DNA of 64,000 bases from Lachnospiraceae bacterium. Its GTDB lineage: Bacteria; Bacillota; Clostridia; Lachnospirales; Lachnospiraceae. A program made the translations under genes and the position numbers. A model generated the notes under the pieces. It made no database searches. It was not told where the DNA came from and saw only the letters and a list, made by a program, of their open reading frames with translations. The stretch spans positions 1-64,000 of the forward strand of contig CAADTP010000067.1 of the NCBI GenBank assembly GCA_900751995.1, in the 5' to 3' direction. This document shows, one piece after another, positions 40,847 to 50,083 of the stretch. Every line of letters starts with the position of its first letter. Position 1 is the first letter of the stretch.

Positions 40847-42052
40847 ATGTTAAAGGGTAAAACTGTTCTTCTGGGAGTCACCGGAAGCATTGCGGCATAC
40901 AAAATTGCATATCTTGCAAGTGCACTGAAGAAGCTTCATGCGGAAGTACATGTGCTGATGACGAAGAATGCAACGAACTTCATTACACCGATTACATTTG
41001 AATCGCTTACCGGAACGAAATGTCTGGTAGATACCTTTGACAGAAACTTCCAGTTCCAGGTAGAGCATATTTCGATCGCAAAGAAGGCAGATGTGGCAAT
41101 GATCGCACCGGCCAGTGCCAATGTAATCGGCAAGCTTGCACATGGGATCGCAGATGATATGCTGACAACAACTCTTATGGCATGCAAATGTAAGAAATTT
41201 ATTTCCCCTGCCATGAATACAAATATGTTTGAAAATCCGATCCTGCAGGATAATCTCAAAACGCTTGAGCATTACGGATACGAAGTGATCCAGCCAGCAA
41301 GTGGTTATCTTGCCTGTGGAGACACCGGGACCGGTAAGATGCCGGAGCCGGAAACGCTGCTTTCCTATATTTTGAGAGAAATCGCAAAGGAGAAGGATCT
41401 TGAGGGAAAGAAGGTTCTGGTTACAGCCGGACCTACCCAGGAAGCCATTGATCCAGTGCGTTATATCACAAATCATTCTTCAGGAAAGATGGGATATGCA
41501 CTTGCAAAGGCGGCTATGCTCCGTGGCGCCGAGGTTACGCTGGTCAGTGGACCATGCAGCATCACACCACCACCTTTTGTAAAGGTAGTTCCGGTGGTAA
41601 CGGCAAAGGATATGTTCGATGCCGTGACGTCTGTAAGTGCGCAGCAGGATATTATCATCAAGGCAGCAGCAGTGGCAGACTATCGTCCCCTTAAGGTCTT
41701 TGATGAGAAAGTCAAGAAGAAGGATGAAGAGATGAGTATTGCCCTGGAGAAGACAGACGATATTCTGAACTATCTTGGCGAGCATCGTACGAAAGAACAG
41801 TTCCTCTGCGGATTTTCTATGGAAACACAGAATATGATTGGTAATTCCAGAGCCAAACTTGGAAAGAAGCATCTGGATATGGTTGCAGCGAACAACCTTA
41901 AGGTTGAAGGTGCAGGCTTCCAGGGTGACACCAATGTACTGACTCTGATTACACAGGATGAAGACGTATCACTCCAGCTTATGAGCAAGGAGGATGCAGC
42001 CAATGTCATTCTGGATAAAATCCTTTCTGTTATGAAAGAAAGGAATCAGTAA
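40847..42052 (+). CDS. coaBC: Phosphopantothenoylcysteine decarboxylase / phosphopantothenate-cysteine ligase
   Basis: A 401-residue bifunctional enzyme of coenzyme A synthesis. The flavin decarboxylase half (1-~185) shows GSIAAYK, PASANVIGKLAHG, PAMNTNMF and the Cys loop YLACGDTGTGKMPEPE. The ligase half (~187-400) starts with TAGPTQEAIDPVRYITNHSS. AAGGAAGG precedes the ATG. It is followed by a pantothenate-type ECF transporter gene and coaX, so three successive steps (uptake, phosphorylation, and cysteine addition plus decarboxylation) are grouped. Confidence 0.96.
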   Translation: MLKGKTVLLGVTGSIAAYKIAYLASALKKLHAEVHVLMTKNATNFITPITFESLTGTKCLVDTFDRNFQFQVEHISIAKKADVAMIAPASANVIGKLAHGIADDMLTTTLMACKCKKFISPAMNTNMFENPILQDNLKTLEHYGYEVIQPASGYLACGDTGTGKMPEPETLLSYILREIAKEKDLEGKKVLVTAGPTQEAIDPVRYITNHSSGKMGYALAKAAMLRGAEVTLVSGPCSITPPPFVKVVPVVTAKDMFDAVTSVSAQQDIIIKAAAVADYRPLKVFDEKVKKKDEEMSIALEKTDDILNYLGEHRTKEQFLCGFSMETQNMIGNSRAKLGKKHLDMVAANNLKVEGAGFQGDTNVLTLITQDEDVSLQLMSKEDAANVILDKILSVMKERNQ

Positions 42053-42067
42053 CCCGTTCACCAGGAG

Positions 42068-42092
42068 GCGGGTAAATAAATCACATACCCGC
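42068..42092 (+). other. Small hairpin between coaBC and the ECF S-component gene
   Basis: GCGGGT and ACCCGC pair with a 13-base loop, preceded by an alternative partner CCCG. No T run. It may tune the downstream gene, but the stem is short. Confidence 0.3.
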
Positions 42093-42147
42093 AGTTCCGT
42101 ACCGTATTGTATCCCTTAAGGAGGGAACGATAACAAGGAGGAAAATT

Positions 42148-42786
42148 ATGAAAAGCAACAAATTCACCACATCACAGCTGACAATTCTTGGTCTGATGTC
42201 AGGAATCCTTTTTCTGATGGCGTACACACCACTTGGATACCTCAACATAGGACCTCTGGCAGTTACCTTTAATGTCATTCCGGTCGCAATCTGTGCGGTT
42301 GTTCTTGGACCGACAGGAGGAGCCGTGGCTGGAGCTGTCTTTGGACTGACCAGTTTTCTGCAGGCAATGGGAATCGGCGGAACCAGTGCACTGGGAGCAG
42401 CTTTATTCCAGATTAATCCGTTTTTAAGTGCAGTTCAGTGTTTTGTACCACGTATTCTTGACGGACTTCTGATCGGATATATTTTCAGAGGAATGAGAAG
42501 AAAAACAAATGTATATGTGTCCTGTGCTGTAACCGGATTCTTTTCCGCATTTCTGAATACTTTATTCTTTATGAGTGCACTGATCGTAATGTTCGGAAAC
42601 ACAGAAGTAGTTCAGAATCTGATGGGTGGAAGAAATGTAATTATCGGATGCTGCCTGATGGTAGGTGTCAATGCGATCTGTGAGATGGTTTCTTCAACGA
42701 TCCTCACAGCGGCAGTGGGAACTGCACTTTCCAAAGCTCATCTGATTCCGGCATCTCAGATTGCAAAACCTGATGCTGTCGCATAA
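42148..42786 (+). CDS. ECF transporter substrate-binding (S) component, probably for pantothenate
   Basis: A 212-residue membrane protein with about six hydrophobic segments and the ECF S-component pattern (GLMSGILFLMAYTPLGYLNI, ITFNVIP-like AVTFNVIPVAICAVVLGP). Such S components bind a vitamin and share an energizing module encoded elsewhere. Specificity for pantothenate (PanT-like) is inferred from its place between coaBC and coaX. AAGGAGG precedes the ATG. Confidence 0.85.
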   Translation: MKSNKFTTSQLTILGLMSGILFLMAYTPLGYLNIGPLAVTFNVIPVAICAVVLGPTGGAVAGAVFGLTSFLQAMGIGGTSALGAALFQINPFLSAVQCFVPRILDGLLIGYIFRGMRRKTNVYVSCAVTGFFSAFLNTLFFMSALIVMFGNTEVVQNLMGGRNVIIGCCLMVGVNAICEMVSSTILTAAVGTALSKAHLIPASQIAKPDAVA

Positions 42787-42812
42787 AAAGCATAAGAACA
42801 GGAATGAGAAAT

Positions 42813-43577
42813 ATGATTTTAGCCATTGATATCGGAAACACCAACATTGTAGTTGGCTGTATTGAAGAAAAGAAGATTTATTTTATAGAGAGAATCTCCA
42901 CAAACCATACCAAGACAGAACTGGAATATGCCATCGATCTCAAGACGATACTTGATATCCATCATATCAAACGTCCGGATATTGAGGGAGCTATTATTTC
43001 TTCTGTAGTTCCACAGATTACGAATGCTGTGAAGCTTGCAGTCGAAAAAATCCTCAAGAAGCAGCCGATGATCCTGGGACCCGGAGTCAAGACAGGACTG
43101 AATATTGTTCTTGATAATCCTGGAGAGATGGGAGCAGACCGCGTTGCGGACGCAGTTGCAGCACTGGCACAGTATCCGGTACCGCTTGTTATCGTGGATA
43201 TGGGAACAGCAACAACTATTTCCGTTCTGGATGACAGGAAACGTTATATTGGCGGTATGATTATGCCGGGAGTCAGAATTTCTCTGGACGCACTGACCGC
43301 CAGGGCTTCTCAGCTCAGTGGGATCAGTATTGAAGAGCCAAAGAGACTCATTGGACGGAACACCGTCGACTGTATGAAGAGTGGGATCCTTTATGGAAAT
43401 GCAGCAGCGGTGGACGGTATTGTGGACAGGATCGAAGAGGAGCTTGGACAGAAGGTTACCGTGATCGCTACGGGTGGAATGTCCAGAAAGATCATTCCGC
43501 ACTGTAAACGGGAGATGATCCTCGACTGCGATCTGCTTCTCAAAGGACTTCAGGTCATCTACGATAAAAACAAATAA
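42813..43577 (+). CDS. coaX: Type III pantothenate kinase
   Basis: A 254-residue enzyme that phosphorylates pantothenate, the first step to coenzyme A. ASKHA-fold motifs are complete: LAIDIGNTNIVVG at the N-terminus, GADRVADAV and VDMGTATTISV. I chose ATG 42813 because AGGAATGAG lies at the right distance; ATG 42804 is too close to it. Type III kinases need a monovalent cation and are not inhibited by CoA. It ends the coaBC-ECF-coaX operon. Confidence 0.95.
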   Translation: MILAIDIGNTNIVVGCIEEKKIYFIERISTNHTKTELEYAIDLKTILDIHHIKRPDIEGAIISSVVPQITNAVKLAVEKILKKQPMILGPGVKTGLNIVLDNPGEMGADRVADAVAALAQYPVPLVIVDMGTATTISVLDDRKRYIGGMIMPGVRISLDALTARASQLSGISIEEPKRLIGRNTVDCMKSGILYGNAAAVDGIVDRIEEELGQKVTVIATGGMSRKIIPHCKREMILDCDLLLKGLQVIYDKNK

Positions 43578-43590
43578 GAATTATTAAATA

Positions 43591-43640
43591 AAAGTCATTT
43601 CTTTCAACTGTATAAAAACAGCGGAGCGAAATGACTTTTT
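43591..43640. terminator. Terminator between coaX and the RluA-type gene
   Basis: AAAGTCATTTC and GAAATGACTTT form an 11-bp stem around a 26-base loop, followed by TTTCTTTTC on plus. It lies between convergent genes and can act for both. Confidence 0.8.
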
Positions 43641-43644
43641 CTTT

Positions 43645-44526
43645 TCAGAATCCCCGTGTCATATCGTGTGGGACGGGGGCAGTGAAGCAAAGGTCTTTGC
43701 CGGTCAGAGGATGGCGGAAATTTAATTGGTAAGAATGAAGGGGCTGACGTTTAAAATGATCATATACCGGACAATACAGATAATCCGCAGGGAGCGGGTG
43801 TCCAATGTATCCCATATGCACCCGAATCTGGTGAGTACGCCCTGTTTCCAGATGGATTTCCAGGAGGGAGTGATCATTTCGGACGGCGAGCCGCTCATAA
43901 TGTGTGACCGCAGTTTCGCCATACTCCGGATCGACCTGACGCTGGATTACGGAATCCGAGACACGGCCGATGGGAGCTGAGATGGTTCCGGACGGTGGAG
44001 TAACACCGCGGACCACAGCCAGGTAAGTGCGCCGGATTTCTCTGTTACGCATCTGTGCAGAGAGAATCGCGGCACTGAGGGCATTCTTGGCAAGAACCAG
44101 GGCTCCGGAGGTGTCACGGTCCAGACGGTTGATGCAGCGGAAGGGACAGAATTCTCCTCTTTCCTGGAAATAAAAAGCAGCGGCATTGGCGAGCGTGTTG
44201 GTATAATTTCCAATGGAAGGATGGACCGGCATATCGGCGGGTTTATTCAGGACAAGAATGTCCTCATCCTCATAAAGAATGTTAAGGGGCAGGGATGCAG
44301 GAACGATTCCTTCCGTGGTGGCTGTTTCCATGACGCGAACCCGGAAAAAATCTCCTTCTTTTAGAATGCTTCGTCCCCCGGCACGCACTCCATTTACGAG
44401 AAGTGCCTCTTTATCAGGCTTCATGGAAGTCAGGATATGCCGGGAAAATCCCTTTGAGCGCAGAAATTCAAGCACCTGCATACCGGCTTCCTGTGATGTG
44501 ATTGTGTATGTTAAGATTTTATCCAT
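43645..44526 (-). CDS. RluA family pseudouridine synthase
   Basis: A 293-residue enzyme. The N-terminal S4-like part (1-~75) is followed by the RluA catalytic domain, with the catalytic Asp in INRLDRDTSGALVLAK and the later motif HLETGRTHQIRVHMGYIGHP. It isomerises uridines in 23S rRNA; the exact site cannot be told from sequence (RluD-type is likely). The start is ATG 44526, with CGGAG 8 bases upstream. It stands alone. Confidence 0.92.
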   Translation of the reverse strand: MDKILTYTITSQEAGMQVLEFLRSKGFSRHILTSMKPDKEALLVNGVRAGGRSILKEGDFFRVRVMETATTEGIVPASLPLNILYEDEDILVLNKPADMPVHPSIGNYTNTLANAAAFYFQERGEFCPFRCINRLDRDTSGALVLAKNALSAAILSAQMRNREIRRTYLAVVRGVTPPSGTISAPIGRVSDSVIQRQVDPEYGETAVTHYERLAVRNDHSLLEIHLETGRTHQIRVHMGYIGHPLPADYLYCPVYDHFKRQPLHSYQLNFRHPLTGKDLCFTAPVPHDMTRGF

Positions 44527-44740
44527 AAAAATTCTCCGTTTTGATGATTGGTCTGGCATCAGTATAGGACAACGACATGAAAAATTCTACAGATTTTGTA
44601 AAAATAAATGGAAAATGGAATCACAATCTGATATATAATAAGGTAAATAGTGGTTACAGGGCATTTATGACTCGCCGTTATAATAAAAAGGAAAATTATT
44701 ACATAAGCTAAGAATACATAAGGCCGGGGGAATGAGACAA

Positions 44741-46183
44741 ATGAGCGAAGAAAAAAAGATCAGCAGGAAGACACTAAAGATTATTTTAGGCGTGTGTATC
44801 GGGGCCATGGCTGCACTGACAGTGGGATTTTTTGCCTATATCCATATCGCAGATACGAACACGCTGGGGCGTAAGATTTCGATTTATGGCCTGGATGTGT
44901 CCCGGCTGAGCACAGCAGATGCAAAACAGAAGATCCTGACAGCTTTTCAGAATAAGAAAATAGTATTTCAGGAGAATGGTCAGGAGGTTTACAGCCTGAC
45001 ACTGAAAGACATGGGCTACAGCCTGGACGAGAGTGATCTTGAGGTACAGCTTACAGAACTTCAGAAGAAGAGAGAGGCAAACCGTAAGATCTTTGCAAAG
45101 CAGGAAAATGTCAATATTTCCTACAAGGTCAACAGAAATACAGAGCAGGAAAAAACAGCCCTTGCTGCAGAGCATTTTGGAGACAGAGAACGTACCGCTT
45201 CCACAGATGCATCGATTCAGTACGATGACCAGAAAAGAGAATTTACACTTACCAGTGAAAGCCAGGGTGATGAGATTGATGAAAGTCGACTTTTAAGTTT
45301 CGTCGATCAGACACTGGATGCAGATTTTACTTCCGGACTTCTTGATGAGGAAGCCAGGATCACAATGGGAACAGAATGCTATAAGCTTCCGCAGACTTCT
45401 GCTGATGAGGAAATGCAGAATAAACTGGCCGCTTTGAATGAACAGCTTAAGAAGTACAGAAGCACAACCATCACCTATACCTTTGGGAATACTACAGAGG
45501 TTCTGGATTCCCAGACCATCGATTCCTGGATCACGATCGACGGAGAGAATATCGGAATTGATCAGGAAGCCGCGAAGACATATATTCAGAATCTTGCGAA
45601 TACCTACAATACGATCTATGTGCCGAGAACCTTCCATACATCATACGGAAACGATGTGACAATCTCCGGGAATGAATATGGTTTCCAGATCGACCAGGAT
45701 GGGGAACTTTCACAGCTCCTTGAGGACTTAAAGAGCGGTACGGCAGTTTCCAGAGACCCAGTATACAGCATTCAGGGAATGCAGCGTAACGGAACGGACG
45801 ATCTGGCAGGAAGCTATATTGAAGTCAGTCTGGATAATCAGCATCTGTGGCTTTATAAGGACGGTGCACTTGTGACAGAAACTGACATTGTAAGCGGTGC
45901 TCCGACCAAGGGCAGAGAGACGTATCGTGGTGCATGGCCGATCGCATACAAGGCAAGTCCGTTTGAATTATCAAGTGAAGAGTATGGATATAACGTCAAG
46001 GTAAACTATTGGATGCCATTCGTATATGGTCAGGGGCTTCATGACGCATCCTGGCAGTCTTCCTTTGGGGGAAACCGTTATAAATCCGGTGCCGGAAGCC
46101 ACGGTTGCATCAATCTCCCCGAAGATCAGGCGGCGTTGATCTATAATACGATCGATGGCGGCTATCCGATCATTATCTATTAA
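44741..46183 (+). CDS. L,D-transpeptidase (YkuD domain) with peptidoglycan-binding domains
   Basis: A 480-residue membrane-anchored wall enzyme. An N-terminal cytoplasmic tail and one membrane helix (VCIGAMAALTVGFFAYIHI) are followed by two putative peptidoglycan-binding domains (~45-320). The YkuD catalytic domain is at ~355-480, starting YIEVSLDNQHLWLYKDG and ending with GSHGCINLPEDQA, where Cys 456 is the nucleophile. It makes 3-3 cross-links or tethers proteins in peptidoglycan. The start could be ATG 44732 or 44741; the second has GGGGGA at a better distance. A strong terminator ends the gene. Confidence 0.92.
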   Translation: MSEEKKISRKTLKIILGVCIGAMAALTVGFFAYIHIADTNTLGRKISIYGLDVSRLSTADAKQKILTAFQNKKIVFQENGQEVYSLTLKDMGYSLDESDLEVQLTELQKKREANRKIFAKQENVNISYKVNRNTEQEKTALAAEHFGDRERTASTDASIQYDDQKREFTLTSESQGDEIDESRLLSFVDQTLDADFTSGLLDEEARITMGTECYKLPQTSADEEMQNKLAALNEQLKKYRSTTITYTFGNTTEVLDSQTIDSWITIDGENIGIDQEAAKTYIQNLANTYNTIYVPRTFHTSYGNDVTISGNEYGFQIDQDGELSQLLEDLKSGTAVSRDPVYSIQGMQRNGTDDLAGSYIEVSLDNQHLWLYKDGALVTETDIVSGAPTKGRETYRGAWPIAYKASPFELSSEEYGYNVKVNYWMPFVYGQGLHDASWQSSFGGNRYKSGAGSHGCINLPEDQAALIYNTIDGGYPIIIY

Positions 46184-46191
46184 ATTTCACA

Positions 46192-46245
46192 GAGACGTAC
46201 TGCAGTAATGATTTTGAATCATTGCTGCGGCGCGTCTCCTTTTTT
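46192..46245 (+). terminator. Terminator after the L,D-transpeptidase gene
   Basis: GAGACG/CGTCTC with an inner GCAGTAATGATT/AATCATTGCTGC stem, followed by CTTTTTT. It isolates the cbi operon from upstream transcription. Confidence 0.92.
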
Positions 46246-46274
46246 GGAAAAAATATGGGAAAAAGTGCATTTCG

Positions 46275-46303
46275 TTGACATTTTTTATACAAAATAATAT
46301 AAT
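46275..46303 (+). promoter_or_regulatory. Fully consensus promoter of the cbi operon
   Basis: TTGACA (46275-46280), 17 bases, TATAAT (46298-46303): a perfect sigma-A promoter. Only about 20 nt of leader remain before cbiD, so there is no room for a cobalamin riboswitch. Confidence 0.92.
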
Positions 46304-46330
46304 TAATGGGCAGATGCAAGGAGGAATTTT

Positions 46331-47506
46331 ATGGTACATAAAACCGGACTGGAAGACTATTATGTAGTCAGAAATCAGAAGAAATTACGCTTTGGTTATA
46401 CAACTGGTTCCTGCGCGGCAGGAGCAGCCAGAGGAGCAGCGGAGCTCCTTTTGGGAGAAGATGAGATCGAAGAAGCAGAACTTATGACCCCGAAGGGGAT
46501 TCTTCTTCATCTGGAACTTCTGGACATAAAGCGGGATGAGAACGCGGCAAGCTGTGCAGTCCGTAAGGATGCGGGAGACGATCCGGATACCACGAATGGA
46601 ATCCTGGTTTATGCAAAAGTTGAGAAATTTCAGATACGGTCGGATATGGAGGATCGTATTGTAATAGATGGAGGCACAGGAGTCGGACGGGTGACCAAAC
46701 CCGGGCTTTCCCAGAAAATCGGGGAGGCTGCGATCAATCCGGTGCCGAGGGCTATGATCTTACAGGCAGTAGAGGAAATCGCGGACAGGTATCACTATGA
46801 GGGCGGACTCAAGGTGACAATCTCTGTTCCGGAAGGGGAAAAAATAGCCAGAAAGACCTTCAATCCCCGTCTGGGAATTGTTGGCGGTATCTCGATCCTT
46901 GGTACATCCGGGATCGTAGAGCCTATGAGCGAGAAGGCTCTGATCGACAGTATCCGGGTGGAAATGTCGCAGCATGCGGCAATGGGAGAGCAGTATATGC
47001 TGGTGACTCCCGGAAATTATGGAGCCGATTACCTGAGAGAGCATATGGCACTTCCCTTCGAAAAAAACATCAAATGCAGCAACTATGTGGGTGAGACAAT
47101 TGATATGGCCGTTGATATGGGGGTGAAGGGAATCCTCTTTATTTCCCATATCGGTAAATTTGTCAAGGTTGCGGCGGGTATCATGAATACCCATTCACAC
47201 AGTGCAGATGCACGTATGGAGGTACTTTGTGCCAATGCCATCCGTGCAGGAGGGGATCTTGCATGCGCCAGATCCATTCTTCAGTGTAACACCACAGACG
47301 AAGCCCTGCGTGTCCTCGATGAGAATCATATTCTCAGAGAAACTATGAAAGAGATCACAGACAGGATCCAGTTTTATCTGGATCATCGTTCCTATCAGCA
47401 GATCCTGCTTGGTGCGGTGATCTTTTCTAATGAATATGGATATCTTGGACAGACAGAGCATGCAGCAGAACTTATCAACAAAATCAGTAAAGGAGATAGA
47501 GAGTAA
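46331..47506 (+). CDS. cbiD: Cobalt-precorrin-5B C1-methyltransferase
   Basis: A 391-residue protein of the CbiD family, recognised by LRFGYTTGSCAAGAARGA near the N-terminus and GTSGIVEPMSEKAL mid-protein. It methylates C1 in the oxygen-independent corrin pathway, so the route here is the anaerobic, early-cobalt one. AGGAGG precedes the ATG. The stop shares its last base with the cobM start (TAATG). First gene of a 10-gene operon. Confidence 0.96.
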   Translation: MVHKTGLEDYYVVRNQKKLRFGYTTGSCAAGAARGAAELLLGEDEIEEAELMTPKGILLHLELLDIKRDENAASCAVRKDAGDDPDTTNGILVYAKVEKFQIRSDMEDRIVIDGGTGVGRVTKPGLSQKIGEAAINPVPRAMILQAVEEIADRYHYEGGLKVTISVPEGEKIARKTFNPRLGIVGGISILGTSGIVEPMSEKALIDSIRVEMSQHAAMGEQYMLVTPGNYGADYLREHMALPFEKNIKCSNYVGETIDMAVDMGVKGILFISHIGKFVKVAAGIMNTHSHSADARMEVLCANAIRAGGDLACARSILQCNTTDEALRVLDENHILRETMKEITDRIQFYLDHRSYQQILLGAVIFSNEYGYLGQTEHAAELINKISKGDRE

Positions 47507-48264
47507 TGGTACATTTCGTAGGAGCAGGTCCGGGAGCACCGGATCTTATCACAGTCAGAGGAAAACAGTATCTTGAGGAGGCTGACGTTATCATCTATGC
47601 AGGATCTCTTGTGAATCCGCAGCTTCTCGAATACAGCAAAGATGTATGCACGATCCATAACAGTGCCAAAATGACACTGGAAGAAGTGATCAGTGTGATC
47701 GAGAATGCAGAGGCAGAAGGAAAGACAACAGTACGTCTTCACACAGGAGACCCATGCATCTACGGTGCGATCCGTGAGCAGATGGATATCCTCGATGAAA
47801 AAGGAATTGCTTATGATTATTGTCCTGGAGTCAGTGCATTCTGCGGAGCAGCCAGTGCGCTGAATCTGGAATATACACTTCCGGAGATTTCACAGAGCGT
47901 GATCATCACCAGAATGGAAGGACGTACTCCTGTTCCGAGCAAGGAGAGCATTCAGTCCTTTGCAGCACATCAGGCAACTATGGTTGTATTCTTAAGTACA
48001 GGAATGCTTGAGGAACTGAGCAGAAGACTGATCGAGGGCGGATATACAAAGGATACTCCGGCGGCGATCGTTTACAAGGCAACCTGGCCGGATGAGAAGA
48101 AATTTGTCTGCACAGTCGGCACACTTGCACAGACAGCAGCAGAGAATAATATCACCAAAACAGCACTTATGATCATCGGAGACTCTGTCAAGGCGGCTCA
48201 GTATGACCGCTCCAAGCTCTATGATCCGGGATTTACAACGGAATTCCGTGAAGCGACAAAATAA
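47506..48264 (+). CDS. cbiF: Cobalt-precorrin-4 C11-methyltransferase
   Basis: A 252-residue SAM methyltransferase of the CobM/CbiF type. It starts VHFVGAGPGAPDLITVRGKQ, with LHTGDPCIYGAIREQMDIL and PGVSAFCGAASALNLEY. It adds the C11 methyl group in ring construction. AGGAGATAG precedes the ATG. 3 bp separate it from cbiG. Confidence 0.96.
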   Translation: MVHFVGAGPGAPDLITVRGKQYLEEADVIIYAGSLVNPQLLEYSKDVCTIHNSAKMTLEEVISVIENAEAEGKTTVRLHTGDPCIYGAIREQMDILDEKGIAYDYCPGVSAFCGAASALNLEYTLPEISQSVIITRMEGRTPVPSKESIQSFAAHQATMVVFLSTGMLEELSRRLIEGGYTKDTPAAIVYKATWPDEKKFVCTVGTLAQTAAENNITKTALMIIGDSVKAAQYDRSKLYDPGFTTEFREATK

Positions 48265-48267
48265 ATT

Positions 48268-49359
48268 ATGAATACTGCAGAAAAAGAATCTGACGATGAC
48301 CGCAGGATTTCTATTATCTGTTTCAGCCTTACAGGTAAAGAAACTGCACAGAAACTTAAAGATGGGCTGGAGAAGTGCGGCTATCATACAGAGTTATACA
48401 AAAAAAGCAGATACCTGGAAGATTCTATCGCTGAGAGTACAGCAGACTGGACAGCAGAGCACTTCCACAGGGAGGATGGACTTATTTTTGTCGGAGCCTG
48501 TGGGATTGCTGTGCGCAGCATCGCACCGCAGGTTGCCAGTAAGAAGTCAGACCCGGCAGTTCTGGTCGTGGATGAGTGCGGACAGTTTGTAATCTCACTT
48601 TTGTCCGGACACCTGGGCGGAGCGAATGAACTGAGCCTGAAAGCGGCACAGATCCTGGGGGCACAGCCGGTCGTGACGACAGCGACAGACCTTCATAAGC
48701 GGTTTGCAGTCGATGTTTTTTCCAGAAAAAACGACTGTGAAATTCTGTTCATGAAGGCTGCGAAGGAGGTTTCAGCGGCACTGCTGGCGGGTAAAACCGT
48801 AGGATTTTACAGTGAATTTCCATTCGTGGGAGCACTTCCAAATGGATTGACAGAATGTGATGCAGAGGGAATTCCGCTCGGGGGAGAATCCGTACCGGAA
48901 GCTGGAGTGGCGGTAACGATCCATCCTTCCTGCCAGCCGTTTGCGTCTACGACACAGGTCGTGCCGTCGGTGGTTACACTTGGAATGGGCTGCAGGAAGA
49001 ACAAAGAAGCTGCCATCATCCAAAAAGAGGCCGAGAACTGTCTCAGGGAGGCGGATATTTACCGTCAGGCAGTCAGAAATCTTGCAAGTATTTCCATCAA
49101 GAAAGATGAGCCGGGTCTGAATGCCCTGGCAGAAGAATGGAAGCTTCCTTTTGTCACCTATACAGAGGAAGAACTGAAAAATGTCGAAGGAGAATTTACT
49201 CCGTCTGCTTTTGTAAGGACCATCACAGGTGTGGAGAATGTCTGTGAGCGAAGTGCAGTCCTGGGTTCAGACAATGGCAGACTGATCAGAAAAAAGACCG
49301 GAAGAGAGGGTGTGACGACAGCTCTTGCACTCCGGAAATGGGAGGTACGTTTTGAATAA
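48268..49359 (+). CDS. cbiG: Cobalt-precorrin-5A hydrolase
   Basis: A 363-residue protein. It opens the lactone ring and expels the C20 unit as acetaldehyde. The N-terminal part has FVGACGIAVRSIAPQV and LSGHLGGANEL; the C-terminal CbiG domain has LGMGCRKNKEAA. This protein is unique to the anaerobic pathway. The ribosome site before ATG 48268 is weak, which fits coupling to the preceding gene. The 3' end overlaps cobJ by 8 bp. Confidence 0.94.
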   Translation: MNTAEKESDDDRRISIICFSLTGKETAQKLKDGLEKCGYHTELYKKSRYLEDSIAESTADWTAEHFHREDGLIFVGACGIAVRSIAPQVASKKSDPAVLVVDECGQFVISLLSGHLGGANELSLKAAQILGAQPVVTTATDLHKRFAVDVFSRKNDCEILFMKAAKEVSAALLAGKTVGFYSEFPFVGALPNGLTECDAEGIPLGGESVPEAGVAVTIHPSCQPFASTTQVVPSVVTLGMGCRKNKEAAIIQKEAENCLREADIYRQAVRNLASISIKKDEPGLNALAEEWKLPFVTYTEEELKNVEGEFTPSAFVRTITGVENVCERSAVLGSDNGRLIRKKTGREGVTTALALRKWEVRFE

Positions 49360-50083
49360 AATATATGTTGTAGGAATCGGACCGGGAGGCTGTGACCAGA
49401 TGACCGGTATCGCTATGGAAGCCCTGAAAAACAGTGACGCGATCATCGGATATACCGTTTATGTGGATCTTGTAAAGGATACATTCCCGGATAAGGAGTT
49501 TCTTACCACACCGATGAAAAAAGAAGTAGACCGTTGTGTGCTGGCATTTGAGGAGGCAAAGAAAGGGAAGGTTGTTTCTATGATCTGCAGCGGCGATGCC
49601 GGTGTTTATGGTATGGCCGGTCTTATGTATGAGGTTGGAGTGAATTATTCGGATGTTGAACTTGAGATCGTTCCGGGTGTCACAGCAGCTCTTGGAGGGG
49701 CGGCAGTACTTGGGGCACCGCTGATCCATGATTTCTGTCTGATCAGCTTAAGTGATCTTCTGACCCCGTGGGAAAAGATCGAAGCCAGACTTCTTGGTGC
49801 ATCTCAGGCAGACTTTGTGATTTGTCTTTATAATCCATCCAGCAAAAAACGTCATGATTATCTTCAGAAAGCCTGTGATCTGATGATGCAGTACAAATCT
49901 CCGGACACTGTATGCGGAACTGTATGCAATATCGGACGTGAAGGCGAAGAGTATCATCTGATGACACTCAGAGAACTTCGTGATACACAGGTGGATATGT
50001 TTACAACCGTATTTATCGGAAACTCTCAGACAAAAGAAATAAACGGTAAGATGGTAACACCACGAGGATACAGGAATGTATAA
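49352..50083 (+). CDS. cbiH: Precorrin-3B / cobalt-factor III C17-methyltransferase
   Basis: A 243-residue SAM methyltransferase of the CobJ/CbiH type. It begins NKIYVVGIGPGGCDQMTG, with ICSGDAGVYGMAGLMYE and PGVTAALGGAAVLGAPL. It contracts the macrocycle while methylating C17. The start is TTG 49352, with GGAGG 6 bases upstream and inside cbiG; upstream alternatives lack a ribosome site. It overlaps the next gene by 8 bp. Confidence 0.94.
   Translation: MNKIYVVGIGPGGCDQMTGIAMEALKNSDAIIGYTVYVDLVKDTFPDKEFLTTPMKKEVDRCVLAFEEAKKGKVVSMICSGDAGVYGMAGLMYEVGVNYSDVELEIVPGVTAALGGAAVLGAPLIHDFCLISLSDLLTPWEKIEARLLGASQADFVICLYNPSSKKRHDYLQKACDLMMQYKSPDTVCGTVCNIGREGEEYHLMTLRELRDTQVDMFTTVFIGNSQTKEINGKMVTPRGYRNV

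Noticed and set aside
46184..46330. Cobalamin riboswitch upstream of cbiD
   Set aside because: The region is filled by a terminator and a consensus promoter, with about 20 nt of leader; there is no B12-box-like sequence.
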